Source of the DNA: GCA-2708415 sp964353185 | GTDB lineage: Bacteria > Pseudomonadota > Alphaproteobacteria > Micavibrionales > Micavibrionaceae | DNA: 64,000 bases | Direction of reading: 5' to 3' | NCBI GenBank assembly: GCA_964353185.1 | Contig: CAYGUV010000006.1 | Location: forward strand, 44,543 to 108,542 | In this document: positions 43,532 through 52,466 of the stretch, in pieces | Numbering within the stretch: the stretch's first letter is position 1 | How the letters are laid out: the number at the start of each line of letters is the position of its first letter | Made by a program: the position numbers and the translations under genes | Notes under the pieces: generated by a model | The model's database searches: none | What the model was told of the DNA's origin: nothing | Seen by the model: the letters and a program-made list of their open reading frames with translations, nothing else

Positions 43532-44434
43532 TTATAATTTTAGCTTTTTATCTCCTGATTGATAGCTGGTTAAATGCATAAATAATGTCCCATAATCGGT
43601 CTTCACACGCGCTTTCACGGGTACAGCGGGCTTTCCTTCCTCAACAACAGCAAACCAAACCGTTGGTAGGCTTCCTTTTTTGCGCCCCTGCTCTTGGATA
43701 GAGGCCCAGCCACGTGGCTTTTCATGCCATTTGCCTGCTATGGGTACGACCAAAACTGTGCATTCAACTGCTGGCCCTTGATACGCATTATAACCTGATT
43801 TTTTTAATGTCGTTTCACGCACCTGATCAAATTTTAATTGAAAGCGGCGCTTTCCATCAAAAATATCACTCTCACTTGCGCAGCCTTTGTCAGAGTTAGC
43901 AATCATGCGCATTGTGTTTAATGTCGCCGTTAAAATATCACTCGTGCCTTCTGTTAAATCTTTACCGGGCTTATCTTTTTTGTCTTTACCATCTTCAATA
44001 CGTATATAGTTTTTAAAACTACCATTTTTATTATAACTGTACGTCTTACTTTCGGCTTCCCCGCGAAAGGTTGTGACAGACTTGTGCTCTTGAGGTTTAT
44101 AAATATCCCCTTTCCATCCTTTTGTAGAAAAAACGCCTTTCCAGGGCGCTAGCTTCCCTAGCAGACCATGCGTTATCGCCACTGCCTCCATATTGTACAT
44201 TTTTGAATCGGAAAGATCGTTTATTAAGTTTGCTTCTAACGCGTGAATGCCGCCTGCATACACATTATATTCCATTTTTTGGGAAAGGGCTTTGCCATCC
44301 TGCGCCAACGCAGAAACGCTAAATACTGCTATGCTTAAGAAAATGAAGGCATTAAAAATAATGACCTGCCAATTCAACTTCTCTACCACCGATTCCGCGT
44401 TTAAAGCTTGATAATCCTTTTTGGTTTTCGTCAT
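43532..44434 (-). CDS. DUF3108 domain protein, exported
   Basis: A 300-residue protein with a DUF3108 beta-rich domain (AGGIHALEANLINDLSD near residue 60, VKTDYGTLFMHLTSYQSGD at the end). The ATG at 44434 is supported by AGGAGG eleven bases upstream. It puts 20 polar residues before the hydrophobic export signal (FNAFIFLSIAVFSVSALAQ), an unusually long n-region. TTG 44377 is a shorter alternative. The 5' end overlaps the FemAB-like gene by 83 bases. DUF3108 proteins are periplasmic and of unknown function. Confidence 0.8.
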   Translation of the reverse strand: MTKTKKDYQALNAESVVEKLNWQVIIFNAFIFLSIAVFSVSALAQDGKALSQKMEYNVYAGGIHALEANLINDLSDSKMYNMEAVAITHGLLGKLAPWKGVFSTKGWKGDIYKPQEHKSVTTFRGEAESKTYSYNKNGSFKNYIRIEDGKDKKDKPGKDLTEGTSDILTATLNTMRMIANSDKGCASESDIFDGKRRFQLKFDQVRETTLKKSGYNAYQGPAVECTVLVVPIAGKWHEKPRGWASIQEQGRKKGSLPTVWFAVVEEGKPAVPVKARVKTDYGTLFMHLTSYQSGDKKLKL

Positions 44435-45320
44435 GGTCGTTTATTCCTCCTAAGTCCAATTTTTGGACGTTGTAATCTTTTAAAACATCGCGGGCTTGCC
44501 ACAATAATAGGTGATGTGCCGCATTTTGTCGCCCTTTATCCATGGACCATCCAATTTGGTATGTTGCACATTGCCCATGCATAAGTAGTAAAATACCCGC
44601 AATAGATTCACCGCCTAATTTTGCTCTTCCAATAATCATAGACTTTTGTTGCGCCGAAAATAAGGCCAGATTGTTCAGTAATTTAGGCGAAATTCCTGTG
44701 TAACCTTTGCTCAGCTTATCTTGAATATAATGCATCTTAAATTCGTTGAATAATTTTTGGTCAAAATCCCATTCAATCTCTAATCCCGCATTTTCGGCTT
44801 TTTTTAAACTGCCGCGCCAGTTTGACTTTAATTGCGCGCGCGCAGTGGCATCATCCAGCGTCATATCCCACCAAATAGTTTGGTATCCGTAAATATTGTC
44901 TTTCTTTTCAAACCCACATTGGCGGATAATTTGTTCCACCGCGCCACCGCCGCCAATTTTAGTATCAATTTCGGGTAAAATTCTTCTTTTACGGCCAAAA
45001 CGCTTAGGGAACTGCTTATTAATCTCATCAAAAAATAATTTAATATGCGCCGCGCCGCCAAACCCATCAAACCATAAAGGCCCGTGATCTAAAATGAGCG
45101 CGTGTATGCCTCCAAAGAATAAGCGACTTTCGATTATTTGCACCAATCCAGCCTCTTGATCTTCCATCATAATCAAACCCCAGCGCGCCTTTTGTCCGTA
45201 CGTCTTGGCACAGGCCTGCGCATAAGAATATGATTGCAAAATATTAGACTGCGTAACACTGGCAAATCTTTTCTGCCATTGATCAAGGGGGAGTGTGTTC
45301 CATAGAATAGTGCATTTCAT
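44352..45320 (-). CDS. FemAB/GNAT-like peptidyl transferase
   Basis: The preferred start 45320 gives a 322-residue cytoplasmic protein of the FemAB/methicillin-resistance acyltransferase type with GNAT-like folds. Marks are QSYSYAQACAKTYGQKARWG near the N terminus, NWRGSLKKAENAGLEIEWDF in the middle, and AAHHLLLWQARDVLKDYNVQ with KLDLGGIND near the end. FemAB enzymes use aminoacyl-tRNA to attach amino acids to peptidoglycan precursors or lipids. The exact acceptor is unknown. A longer start at 45362 is possible. It overlaps the DUF3108 gene by 83 bases. Confidence 0.8.
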   Translation of the reverse strand: MKCTILWNTLPLDQWQKRFASVTQSNILQSYSYAQACAKTYGQKARWGLIMMEDQEAGLVQIIESRLFFGGIHALILDHGPLWFDGFGGAAHIKLFFDEINKQFPKRFGRKRRILPEIDTKIGGGGAVEQIIRQCGFEKKDNIYGYQTIWWDMTLDDATARAQLKSNWRGSLKKAENAGLEIEWDFDQKLFNEFKMHYIQDKLSKGYTGISPKLLNNLALFSAQQKSMIIGRAKLGGESIAGILLLMHGQCATYQIGWSMDKGRQNAAHHLLLWQARDVLKDYNVQKLDLGGINDHDENQKGLSSFKRGIGGREVELAGHYF

Positions 45321-45412
45321 AGTTATTACGCTACCACAGATAATCTCTTGATTCATACGCAAAAACTTATAATGTGTTGGAAATTTAAAAACTAAAAAAA
45401 TGGATAGATATA

Positions 45413-46240
45413 ATGGAAAACATCATCAATGACGCGTGGGAAAATCGTGACCAAATCAACACAAGCACAACAGGCGAAGTTCGCGACGCAGTACAACAGG
45501 CATTAAACGCCCTTGATGCGGGTGAAATGCGTATTGCAGAAAAAAAGGATGATGTTTGGACTGTTAATCAATGGCTTAAAAAAGCGGTGCTTCTTGGGTT
45601 TCGTTTAAATGACATGAACGCGCAAAGCGGCGGCCCACAAGGCGGCCATTGGTGGGATAAGGTCGATTCTAAATTTAAAAATTGGGGCGAAAAAGACTTT
45701 AAAACCGCAGGATTTCGCGCGGTTCCCAATTGTATCGTCCGTCATTCTGCCTATATCGCCCCCAGTGTTGTGCTCATGCCTAGCTTTGTAAATTTAGGCG
45801 CGTATGTTGATGAAGGCACGATGATTGACACATGGGCAACCGTTGGGTCATGCGCACAAATTGGTAAGAACTGTCACATTTCAGGCGGCACAGGAATTGG
45901 CGGTGTGTTAGAGCCACTTCAGGCTGGCCCCGTTATTGTGGAAGATAATGTCTTTATAGGCGCGCGAAGTGAAGTGGCCGAAGGCGTTATTGTTGAAGAA
46001 GGTGCAGTGATTTCGATGGGTGTCTTTATTGGGGCATCGACGAAAATCATCGACCGTACGACAGGCGAAATTTTCATGGGCCGCGTCCCCGCCTACAGCG
46101 TGGTTGTCCCTGGAACATTACCGGGTAAGCCATTACCAGACGGAACCCCAGGGCCAAACTTGGCCTGCGCCGTTATTGTAAAGCGTGTTGATGAAAAAAC
46201 CCGCTCCAAGACATCGGTGAATGAATTATTGCGTGATTAA
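45413..46240 (+). CDS. dapD: Tetrahydrodipicolinate N-succinyltransferase
   Basis: This 275-residue enzyme succinylates tetrahydrodipicolinate in the lysine/meso-DAP pathway. Its left-handed beta-helix repeats include VGSCAQIGKNCHISGGTGIG and VEDNVFIGARSEVAEG. The C-terminal segment has KTSVNELLRD. Length matches the standard DapD (about 274). dapE, two genes downstream, catalyses a later step of the same branch. A HD-domain gene sits between the two, an unusual insertion. Confidence 0.96.
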   Translation: MENIINDAWENRDQINTSTTGEVRDAVQQALNALDAGEMRIAEKKDDVWTVNQWLKKAVLLGFRLNDMNAQSGGPQGGHWWDKVDSKFKNWGEKDFKTAGFRAVPNCIVRHSAYIAPSVVLMPSFVNLGAYVDEGTMIDTWATVGSCAQIGKNCHISGGTGIGGVLEPLQAGPVIVEDNVFIGARSEVAEGVIVEEGAVISMGVFIGASTKIIDRTTGEIFMGRVPAYSVVVPGTLPGKPLPDGTPGPNLACAVIVKRVDEKTRSKTSVNELLRD

Positions 46241-46347
46241 CATAAATTAAGTAATTATATTGCTTATTTCCATATTTTTATTGCCTTATGCCAAAGGAAT
46301 AGTGTAAATCCTTTGCCAGATAAGACTTTAAAGCTTGGGGAAGCATT

Positions 46348-47436
46348 TTGACTATACATTTAGATTTCGGCGAAGATTATGACCCTCAATATCTATTTCC
46401 TAGCGAACTATCAATTCGTTTGAAATTTGCCTTATGGCGTAGTCATTGCTATCAAATCTTACAAGAGCGTAATTTACCGATGTCGCATATTGGACTTACG
46501 GCTTATTTAGCGATGATTCCCGAAGGTAAAAAAGAAATTCGAAAAGACTCAATAACACGTCGTGAACAACATGAAGAAAGCCATGTTGATGTAATGGATA
46601 AACTATTAAAAGTTACAGGAGAATATTGGATTGATGAAGATAAATATGGATCAGTCGACGCTCTTTTTCTTGCAATAATTTGCCACGATATAGTTGAAGA
46701 TTTTAACACTTCACCAGCAATGATTAAAAGCATCATAAAAAGCGGATTAGATAGCCTTCGTTCCAACGGTAGCCATCTTATTAATAAAACTGACGAAGAA
46801 ATAGAAAAAGATTTAGATCATGCAATGGAGATTGTCCTTTATCTATCACGCAAAGACGAAATGGGAAATCTTATTGTTGGAGAAAATAGGATCGACCAAG
46901 CAAATCGTTGGCTATCGCACCCTTATTGTATGCCAATTAAGATTATTGATTGGTGTAATAAAATACAAACTATGCCGGGCGTTGATCATTTCGAAAAAGA
47001 TGGTTTTCAACGTCTCGTAAAAGTATTAGATGAGACTGCCCTTCTATTCGTTGACGAGCAACAAGATTTTATAGGCCAAGCAATTGAAAAATTTCCTGAG
47101 ATTGAAGAGCCTTGCAGAATAATGGAGGGGTTTCTTTCTCCTCTTTTTCAAATGTCTCGTACGTATAAATTATTGCAGGAAGGAAAAGTCTTTTTTAATC
47201 CAAAAGAAGCCAAACCCTTTAATTTTGAAAAATCATTATCTGCTGTTGAAAGAATACTTCCTATAATGATTCCTGGTAATAACTATTTTGAACCATTCAT
47301 TGAAAGATTAGAAATGGTTGCACATAATCATAACCCTAAAGTAGGAGACATGATTAAATACATGATAAAGCCAGCATTTGATAAATATCATGAAAGAGCG
47401 TTACCTATTTTTAATCGAGGATTGCACGCCACTTAA
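46348..47436 (+). CDS. RelA/SpoT-like HD hydrolase protein
   Basis: A 362-residue protein starts at TTG with GGGGA upstream. Residues 70-210 resemble the HD hydrolase domain of RelA/SpoT and Mesh1-type alarmone hydrolases. Histidines lie in REQHEESHVDVMDKLL, the HD pair in LAIICHDIVEDF (HD at 113-114, ED at 117-118), and a KIIDWCNKIQTM block resembles the KlaDrlhN motif. No synthetase or TGS domain is seen, and the rest is helical with unknown role. The gene appears AT-richer than the dap genes that flank it, hinting at later insertion. A ppGpp hydrolase role is inference; another nucleotide could be the substrate. Confidence 0.7.
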   Translation: MTIHLDFGEDYDPQYLFPSELSIRLKFALWRSHCYQILQERNLPMSHIGLTAYLAMIPEGKKEIRKDSITRREQHEESHVDVMDKLLKVTGEYWIDEDKYGSVDALFLAIICHDIVEDFNTSPAMIKSIIKSGLDSLRSNGSHLINKTDEEIEKDLDHAMEIVLYLSRKDEMGNLIVGENRIDQANRWLSHPYCMPIKIIDWCNKIQTMPGVDHFEKDGFQRLVKVLDETALLFVDEQQDFIGQAIEKFPEIEEPCRIMEGFLSPLFQMSRTYKLLQEGKVFFNPKEAKPFNFEKSLSAVERILPIMIPGNNYFEPFIERLEMVAHNHNPKVGDMIKYMIKPAFDKYHERALPIFNRGLHAT

Positions 47437-47451
47437 AAACCCCTTATCCTC

Positions 47452-48600
47452 ATGCCCATGATTAACGTTACCCAACTGACCCAGGATCTTATCCGTTGTA
47501 AATCTGTGACCCCCAAAGATGATGGGGCGCAGGATGTTTTAATTGATGCCTTAAAAGAAATGGGATTCACCATTTACGACTTGCCTTTTGAGGGCAATGG
47601 CGGGACTTACCCTGTCAAAAATTTCTTTGCACGCCTGGGAACAGACGCACCACATATTTGTTACGCAGGCCACACCGACGTCGTCCCCGCAGGCGATGAA
47701 ACCAAATGGACACACCCCCCCTTTGACGCCGTTATTGAAGATGGCATCATGTATGGCCGCGGTACATCGGATATGAAAGGGGGCAACGCCGCCTTCACCG
47801 CCGCTATAGCAAAATTTTTAAGCGATACATCAGATTATAAAGGCTCAATCAGCTTACTGATCACGGGCGATGAAGAAGCAGAATCATTAAACGGCACCAT
47901 GCGCGTTTTGGAATGGATGAAAGAAAATAACCAAACCCCTGATGTTTGTTTGGTTGGGGAATCATCCAATATCACCACATTGGGCGAAGAAATAAAAATT
48001 GGCCGCCGTGGCTCCCTCACTGGTTTTTTAAGCGTTCAAGGAACACAAGGGCATGTTGCCTATCCAGAAAATGCGGATAACCCCATCCCACGTTTAACGG
48101 CCATGGCCTGCGCGCTTTCAAATTATCAATTTGATGAGGGTACAGAAAATTTTCCGCCAACAAATTTAGAAATATCAACCATTGATGTCGGAAACCCCGC
48201 CACAAACGTTATCCCGGCGAGTGGCAAGCTAACATTTAACATTCGCTTCAACACAAACTGGACCCGTGAAAGTTTAAGCGAGCAAGTCCACACCATCATC
48301 AAATCAGTTGATGATAAATATGATTTAGTTTTAAAAAGTACAGCCAACCCATTTTTAACGGATACCAAAGACTGGATCCATCTTGTCTCAAACATCGTTG
48401 AAAAACATACTGGCAATCCCCCCCGCCTTAGCACATCTGGCGGCACATCGGACGCACGATTTATTGCGGCGCATTGCCCCGTGTTAGAATTTGGTCTAAC
48501 CAATGAGACTATCCACCAAATTGATGAATGTTTAAAAATTTCTGATTTGGAAAAATTGGTTGAGATTTATACGGATATTTTAAAAGAATATTTAAAATAG
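47452..48600 (+). CDS. dapE: Succinyl-diaminopimelate desuccinylase
   Basis: This 382-residue zinc M20 hydrolase releases LL-diaminopimelate from its succinyl form. Metal-binding marks are YAGHTDVVPAGDE and GRGTSDMKGGNAAF. ITGDEEAESLNGT holds the catalytic glutamate, and RLSTSGGTSDARFI and FGLTNETIHQIDE follow. Two adjacent ATG codons (47452 and 47458) could start it. Its stop is four bases from convergent truA. Confidence 0.96.
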   Translation: MPMINVTQLTQDLIRCKSVTPKDDGAQDVLIDALKEMGFTIYDLPFEGNGGTYPVKNFFARLGTDAPHICYAGHTDVVPAGDETKWTHPPFDAVIEDGIMYGRGTSDMKGGNAAFTAAIAKFLSDTSDYKGSISLLITGDEEAESLNGTMRVLEWMKENNQTPDVCLVGESSNITTLGEEIKIGRRGSLTGFLSVQGTQGHVAYPENADNPIPRLTAMACALSNYQFDEGTENFPPTNLEISTIDVGNPATNVIPASGKLTFNIRFNTNWTRESLSEQVHTIIKSVDDKYDLVLKSTANPFLTDTKDWIHLVSNIVEKHTGNPPRLSTSGGTSDARFIAAHCPVLEFGLTNETIHQIDECLKISDLEKLVEIYTDILKEYLK

Positions 48601-48604
48601 TTTT

Positions 48605-49399
48605 CTATTCATCATAATTAATGGATACCAGATACAAACCCTCCGCAGGGGCAGTTGGCCCGCCGGCGGTTCTATCCATGGCTTGAAATGCTGTTTCAAT
48701 ATCTTGTGGTTGCCACTTCCCCTCCCCAATCAAGGTTAACGTTCCCACCATATTACGCACCTGATGATGTAAAAAAGATTGCCCTTCGACAAAGACATCA
48801 ATCATTTGACCATTCATCATATCTGCTGTTTCTATCCAAATTTTATCAACCGTTCGGACGGGGTTTTTGGCCTGACATTCAGTATCCCGAAAGGTCGAAA
48901 AATCATGCTGTCCTAAAAAATATTCTGCCCCTTCTCTCATCTTTTCAATATTAAGCTGTCTCTTAAACCACCATACGCGCCCCTTATGAATGGCGGCGTC
49001 ATAGGGGCGATTAAAAATTCGATATTGATATCGTTTTGTTTTTGCGCCAAATCGCGCGTGAAATTCTTCACTTACAATTTCGGCATGAATAATTGAAATG
49101 GGTTGTGGTACTAAATGCGCGTTAATGGCCTTGCATATGTCGTGACCGGTCATCGCCCGCGCACTGCCGTCTTTGTGCTTATAGTCAAAATCAAAATGCG
49201 CAATTTGGGCAAAGGCATGAACCCCCGCATCAGTCCGCCCTGCAAGGGTTATTGTAATATCATGTCCTGAAAACGCCTTTATCGCTTTTTGGATTTCCCC
49301 TTGTACAGTTTCAATATCAGGTTGAATTTGAACCCCTGCATAAGGCGCGCCATCATATTCTATGGTAATCTTCCATCGATTAGATGTTTGGCTATCCAT
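48605..49399 (-). CDS. truA: tRNA pseudouridine(38-40) synthase
   Basis: A 264-residue enzyme that converts uridines 38-40 of the tRNA anticodon stem to pseudouridine. The catalytic aspartate lies in LAGRTDAGVHAFAQIAHFDF. RYQYRIFNRPY and SFLHHQVRNMVGTL are further signatures. It begins in the last bases of fmt (eight-base overlap), giving the familiar def-fmt-truA order. Confidence 0.96.
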   Translation of the reverse strand: MDSQTSNRWKITIEYDGAPYAGVQIQPDIETVQGEIQKAIKAFSGHDITITLAGRTDAGVHAFAQIAHFDFDYKHKDGSARAMTGHDICKAINAHLVPQPISIIHAEIVSEEFHARFGAKTKRYQYRIFNRPYDAAIHKGRVWWFKRQLNIEKMREGAEYFLGQHDFSTFRDTECQAKNPVRTVDKIWIETADMMNGQMIDVFVEGQSFLHHQVRNMVGTLTLIGEGKWQPQDIETAFQAMDRTAGGPTAPAEGLYLVSINYDE

Positions 49400-50345
49400 T
49401 GAACAAATCGCCTTCGTTCAAGTGCCCACCATTAAGGGCAACTTTTATATCCATCGGCTTTTTATTTTCAGGTTGAATTTCTTTTAACTGCAAGATGGTT
49501 TGATTGCCGCACTGAATTTTTCCATCGGATAAAACCGTACCAATTTCTTCATCGTGGTTTTCATCTGCCACTTGTCCATTGATAATTTTTATACGCGTGC
49601 CATTTTGGTTTATTGTCCACGTCCCTGGCCACGGATTTAGCCCACGAATTTGACGGGCAATTACGGTCGCATTTTGGCTCCAATCAATTTTACCTTCTTC
49701 TTTTTTTAACATATGGGCATAGGTTACACCCTGTTCAGGCTGTTTTTTACCAACAATAGCTCGGCTGCGGTCAAAATTTTGTAGATATTCCACCACCATG
49801 TCTGCGCCCATTTGGGCCAACTGGTCGTGCAAATCTGGCAAGGTGGTATTGGCGGTTATGGACGTATGTGTCACGGACAACATATCACCGGTATCCAACC
49901 CCTGATCCATTTTCATCAAGGTCACGCCAGTCTCACGATCCCCTGCCAATATGGCGCGATGAATCGGCGCTGCGCCCCGCCAACGCGGTAAGATTGAGGC
50001 ATGAATATTGATACACCCATATTTTGGCGCATTCAAAATCTCACGCGGTAAGATTAATCCATAGGCCGCAACAATGGCCAAATCTAATTCTAAATTTTGA
50101 AAATCTTTAATATCGCTTTTGTTTTTAAAATGAATCGGATGGCGTACTTCTATTTCCGCAGACTCCGCCAATTGTTGCACGGGCGATGATTGCACTTTTT
50201 TACCACGGCCTTTGGGGCGGGGCGGTTGTGAGTACACGCAAACTACATTAAAATTATTATTCAATAATTGCTGCAACGCCGTGACCGCAAAATCAGGCGT
50301 ACCCATAAAAGCAATACGAAGTGGTTTTTGGTTTGTCATGGTCAT
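49392..50345 (-). CDS. fmt: Methionyl-tRNA formyltransferase
   Basis: This 317-residue enzyme formylates initiator Met-tRNA with 10-formyl-THF. Signatures are LRIAFMGTPDFAVTALQQL, the catalytic NIHASILPRWRGAAPIHRAI with Asn-His, and a following conserved DTGDM segment. The C-terminal domain has GLNPWPGTW. It lies between def and truA; def is transcribed first, ending six bases before the fmt start. Confidence 0.97.
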   Translation of the reverse strand: MTMTNQKPLRIAFMGTPDFAVTALQQLLNNNFNVVCVYSQPPRPKGRGKKVQSSPVQQLAESAEIEVRHPIHFKNKSDIKDFQNLELDLAIVAAYGLILPREILNAPKYGCINIHASILPRWRGAAPIHRAILAGDRETGVTLMKMDQGLDTGDMLSVTHTSITANTTLPDLHDQLAQMGADMVVEYLQNFDRSRAIVGKKQPEQGVTYAHMLKKEEGKIDWSQNATVIARQIRGLNPWPGTWTINQNGTRIKIINGQVADENHDEEIGTVLSDGKIQCGNQTILQLKEIQPENKKPMDIKVALNGGHLNEGDLFNG

Positions 50346-50351
50346 TTAATT

Positions 50352-50948
50352 CTATAATGCCGCAGCATCTTTGTTGAATTTTTTCATTTTCTTTAGAATC
50401 ATATTTCGTTTTAACGATGATAAATAATCAATAAATAAAATGCCATTTAAATGATCAATCTCATGTTGAACGCAATGGGCATGAAGCCCGTGAAATTCGC
50501 GTACTTCGGTAGTCCCTTGTTCATTTTGAAATTGAACTTTCACTTCGCTAGGCCGGATTACCTCACCATATTGCCCTGGGATAGAAAGGCACCCTTCCTC
50601 ATAGACAGATTTTATTTTGGATTCCCAGACAATTTCTGGATTGATAAATACAAGGGGGTTTTTAACCAACGCCTCTTCGCGATTACCACTTTTATAGCCT
50701 GCCTCAATAATTTTGACGCCACCTTTGGCGCCATTATAATCCCACGACCCTTCGGGTAAATCCATCACAAACATACGGTTTAAAATACCAACCTGATTGG
50801 CGGCCAAACCAATCCCCGCATCTTTATACATGGTGTTAATCATTTTTTTCGCTTGGGCTTGGATATTCGCATTAATCGATTCAATAAAAGATGCTTTCTC
50901 TTTTAAAACCGCGGATGGGACTTTTACAACTTCATATACATCTTCCAT
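50352..50948 (-). CDS. def: Peptide deformylase
   Basis: A 198-residue metallohydrolase that removes formyl groups from nascent N-termini. The three family motifs are GIGLAANQVG, EEGCLSIPG and QHEIDHLNGILFIDYL (HExxH with the Cys ligand in motif two). Its start abuts the rmuC stop. Somewhat longer than E. coli Def (169), due to an insert in residues 70-100. Confidence 0.97.
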   Translation of the reverse strand: MEDVYEVVKVPSAVLKEKASFIESINANIQAQAKKMINTMYKDAGIGLAANQVGILNRMFVMDLPEGSWDYNGAKGGVKIIEAGYKSGNREEALVKNPLVFINPEIVWESKIKSVYEEGCLSIPGQYGEVIRPSEVKVQFQNEQGTTEVREFHGLHAHCVQHEIDHLNGILFIDYLSSLKRNMILKKMKKFNKDAAAL

Positions 50949-52466
50949 TTAAGCGGCCTCATTATTATTTTGCTCTGTTACTTTATTAGTAAGTTTATTT
51001 TGCGCGTTATGATCTGGTGATTCATCAACGCCCTCCCCTTGATCCAAAAGATCGCTCGGGATTGTTTTTGATGTTGTCAGACCCAATGATTTCATATTTT
51101 CAGTACGGCTTAAAATACTACCCTTGCCCGATAATTTTGTCATCGCACGATCATAATTAGTTTCAACTGTTTTTAAATTAGCGCCAATTTTTTTCATATC
51201 TTCGACAAAGCCAACAACCTTGTCATACAGCGCATTGCCGTGTTTAACAATTTCATTGGCATTATTATTTTGGTTGACCAACACCCATAGTGATGCAACC
51301 GTGCGCAACGTTGAATAAAGCGTGGCAGGCCCCGCCAAAACAACCCCTTTATCCCATGCAAATTGATGGAGGTCACGATCACTTTGTAACGCCAGCATAT
51401 ACGCCCCTTCGACGGGCATAAACATAACAACAAAATCAGGCGTGCCCAATTGCTCCGTATCTTGGTAGCGGCGCGATTCTAATTCTTTGACCTTATCTTT
51501 GACAGAGGTTAAGAATTTTTTTAATTCCGCGCGCTGTATATTTTCATCGTCGGTTGAGCAAAAACGCTCATACGCGGTTAAGGATACTTTGGAATCAATA
51601 ATAATATGTTTGTTATCTGGCAAATTTACAATGACATCTGGTTTTAAAGACTGTCCCGTTTCGGCATGTTTCATGCCGACGCCTGTGCCTTGTAAAATAT
51701 AATCTTGCCCTTTACGCAGGCCTGCCTCTTCCAAAATCTTTTCAAGAATAATTTCGCCCCAATTCCCTTGCGCTTTATTATCCCCTTTTAAGGCATTGGT
51801 CAGATTTTCTGTTTGCGTATTCATACGATCGCTTTGCTTTACAAAAATTTCAATTTGTTCTTTTAAGGAGAACTGCTCCGCTTTTTGTGTGCTAAAGGAA
51901 TCGTCAACTTTTTTTTCAAATGCCTGTAATTTTTCACGAAGTGGTAATAATAAACTATTAATGCTTTCGCTAGATTGGCTTTTAAATGTTGTGGTTTTTT
52001 CATCAAAGATTTTATTGGCAAGGTTTTCAAATTGAATTTTGAATTTCTCCTCCATCTTTTTAAAATCTTCGCGTTGGTCGTTTAACTGCCGCTGTACCGC
52101 AATGCTTTCTGTTTTGCTGCGCACGTGATCTTCATTTGCCTGTTCTAGACGGCTGGTCATGGCCGATAATTCTGTCGCTTGAGATTCCAATTGCGCCAAA
52201 TAAATTTTTTCACGCTCCACCAGTGCCAGTTTTTGCGCCTTTATTCGCATAATCATAATCAGGAAAATTAGCGCGCCAATAAGCAAGCCAATGGCTGAGC
52301 CTAACCCAACCGAAAACAAGTCAATAGCTTGTATATTGAGGTATTGAGGGGCGTTTATTCCATCTGTTTTTATGTTACTATTCATATTAAGTGATAGAAT
52401 AAACATTATAGCGCATGAGAACAAGCCCATAAGGACCCATAAACATGACAACCAGCCGTTTTTCAT
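50949..52466 (-). CDS. rmuC: DNA recombination protein RmuC
   Basis: A 505-residue membrane-anchored protein with a hydrophobic helix (about residues 53-75), then a long coiled coil and the RmuC nuclease-like core. Visible core segments are KGDNKAQGNWGEIILEKILE, KPDVIVNLPDNKHIIIDSKV and LGTPDFVVMFMPVEGAY. RmuC limits inverted-repeat recombination. The start is uncertain: 52466 overlaps the divergent copy C gene, while internal ATGs at 52430 and 52385 avoid it. It heads the rmuC-def-fmt-truA set. Confidence 0.92.
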   Translation of the reverse strand: MKNGWLSCLWVLMGLFSCAIMFILSLNMNSNIKTDGINAPQYLNIQAIDLFSVGLGSAIGLLIGALIFLIMIMRIKAQKLALVEREKIYLAQLESQATELSAMTSRLEQANEDHVRSKTESIAVQRQLNDQREDFKKMEEKFKIQFENLANKIFDEKTTTFKSQSSESINSLLLPLREKLQAFEKKVDDSFSTQKAEQFSLKEQIEIFVKQSDRMNTQTENLTNALKGDNKAQGNWGEIILEKILEEAGLRKGQDYILQGTGVGMKHAETGQSLKPDVIVNLPDNKHIIIDSKVSLTAYERFCSTDDENIQRAELKKFLTSVKDKVKELESRRYQDTEQLGTPDFVVMFMPVEGAYMLALQSDRDLHQFAWDKGVVLAGPATLYSTLRTVASLWVLVNQNNNANEIVKHGNALYDKVVGFVEDMKKIGANLKTVETNYDRAMTKLSGKGSILSRTENMKSLGLTTSKTIPSDLLDQGEGVDESPDHNAQNKLTNKVTEQNNNEAA

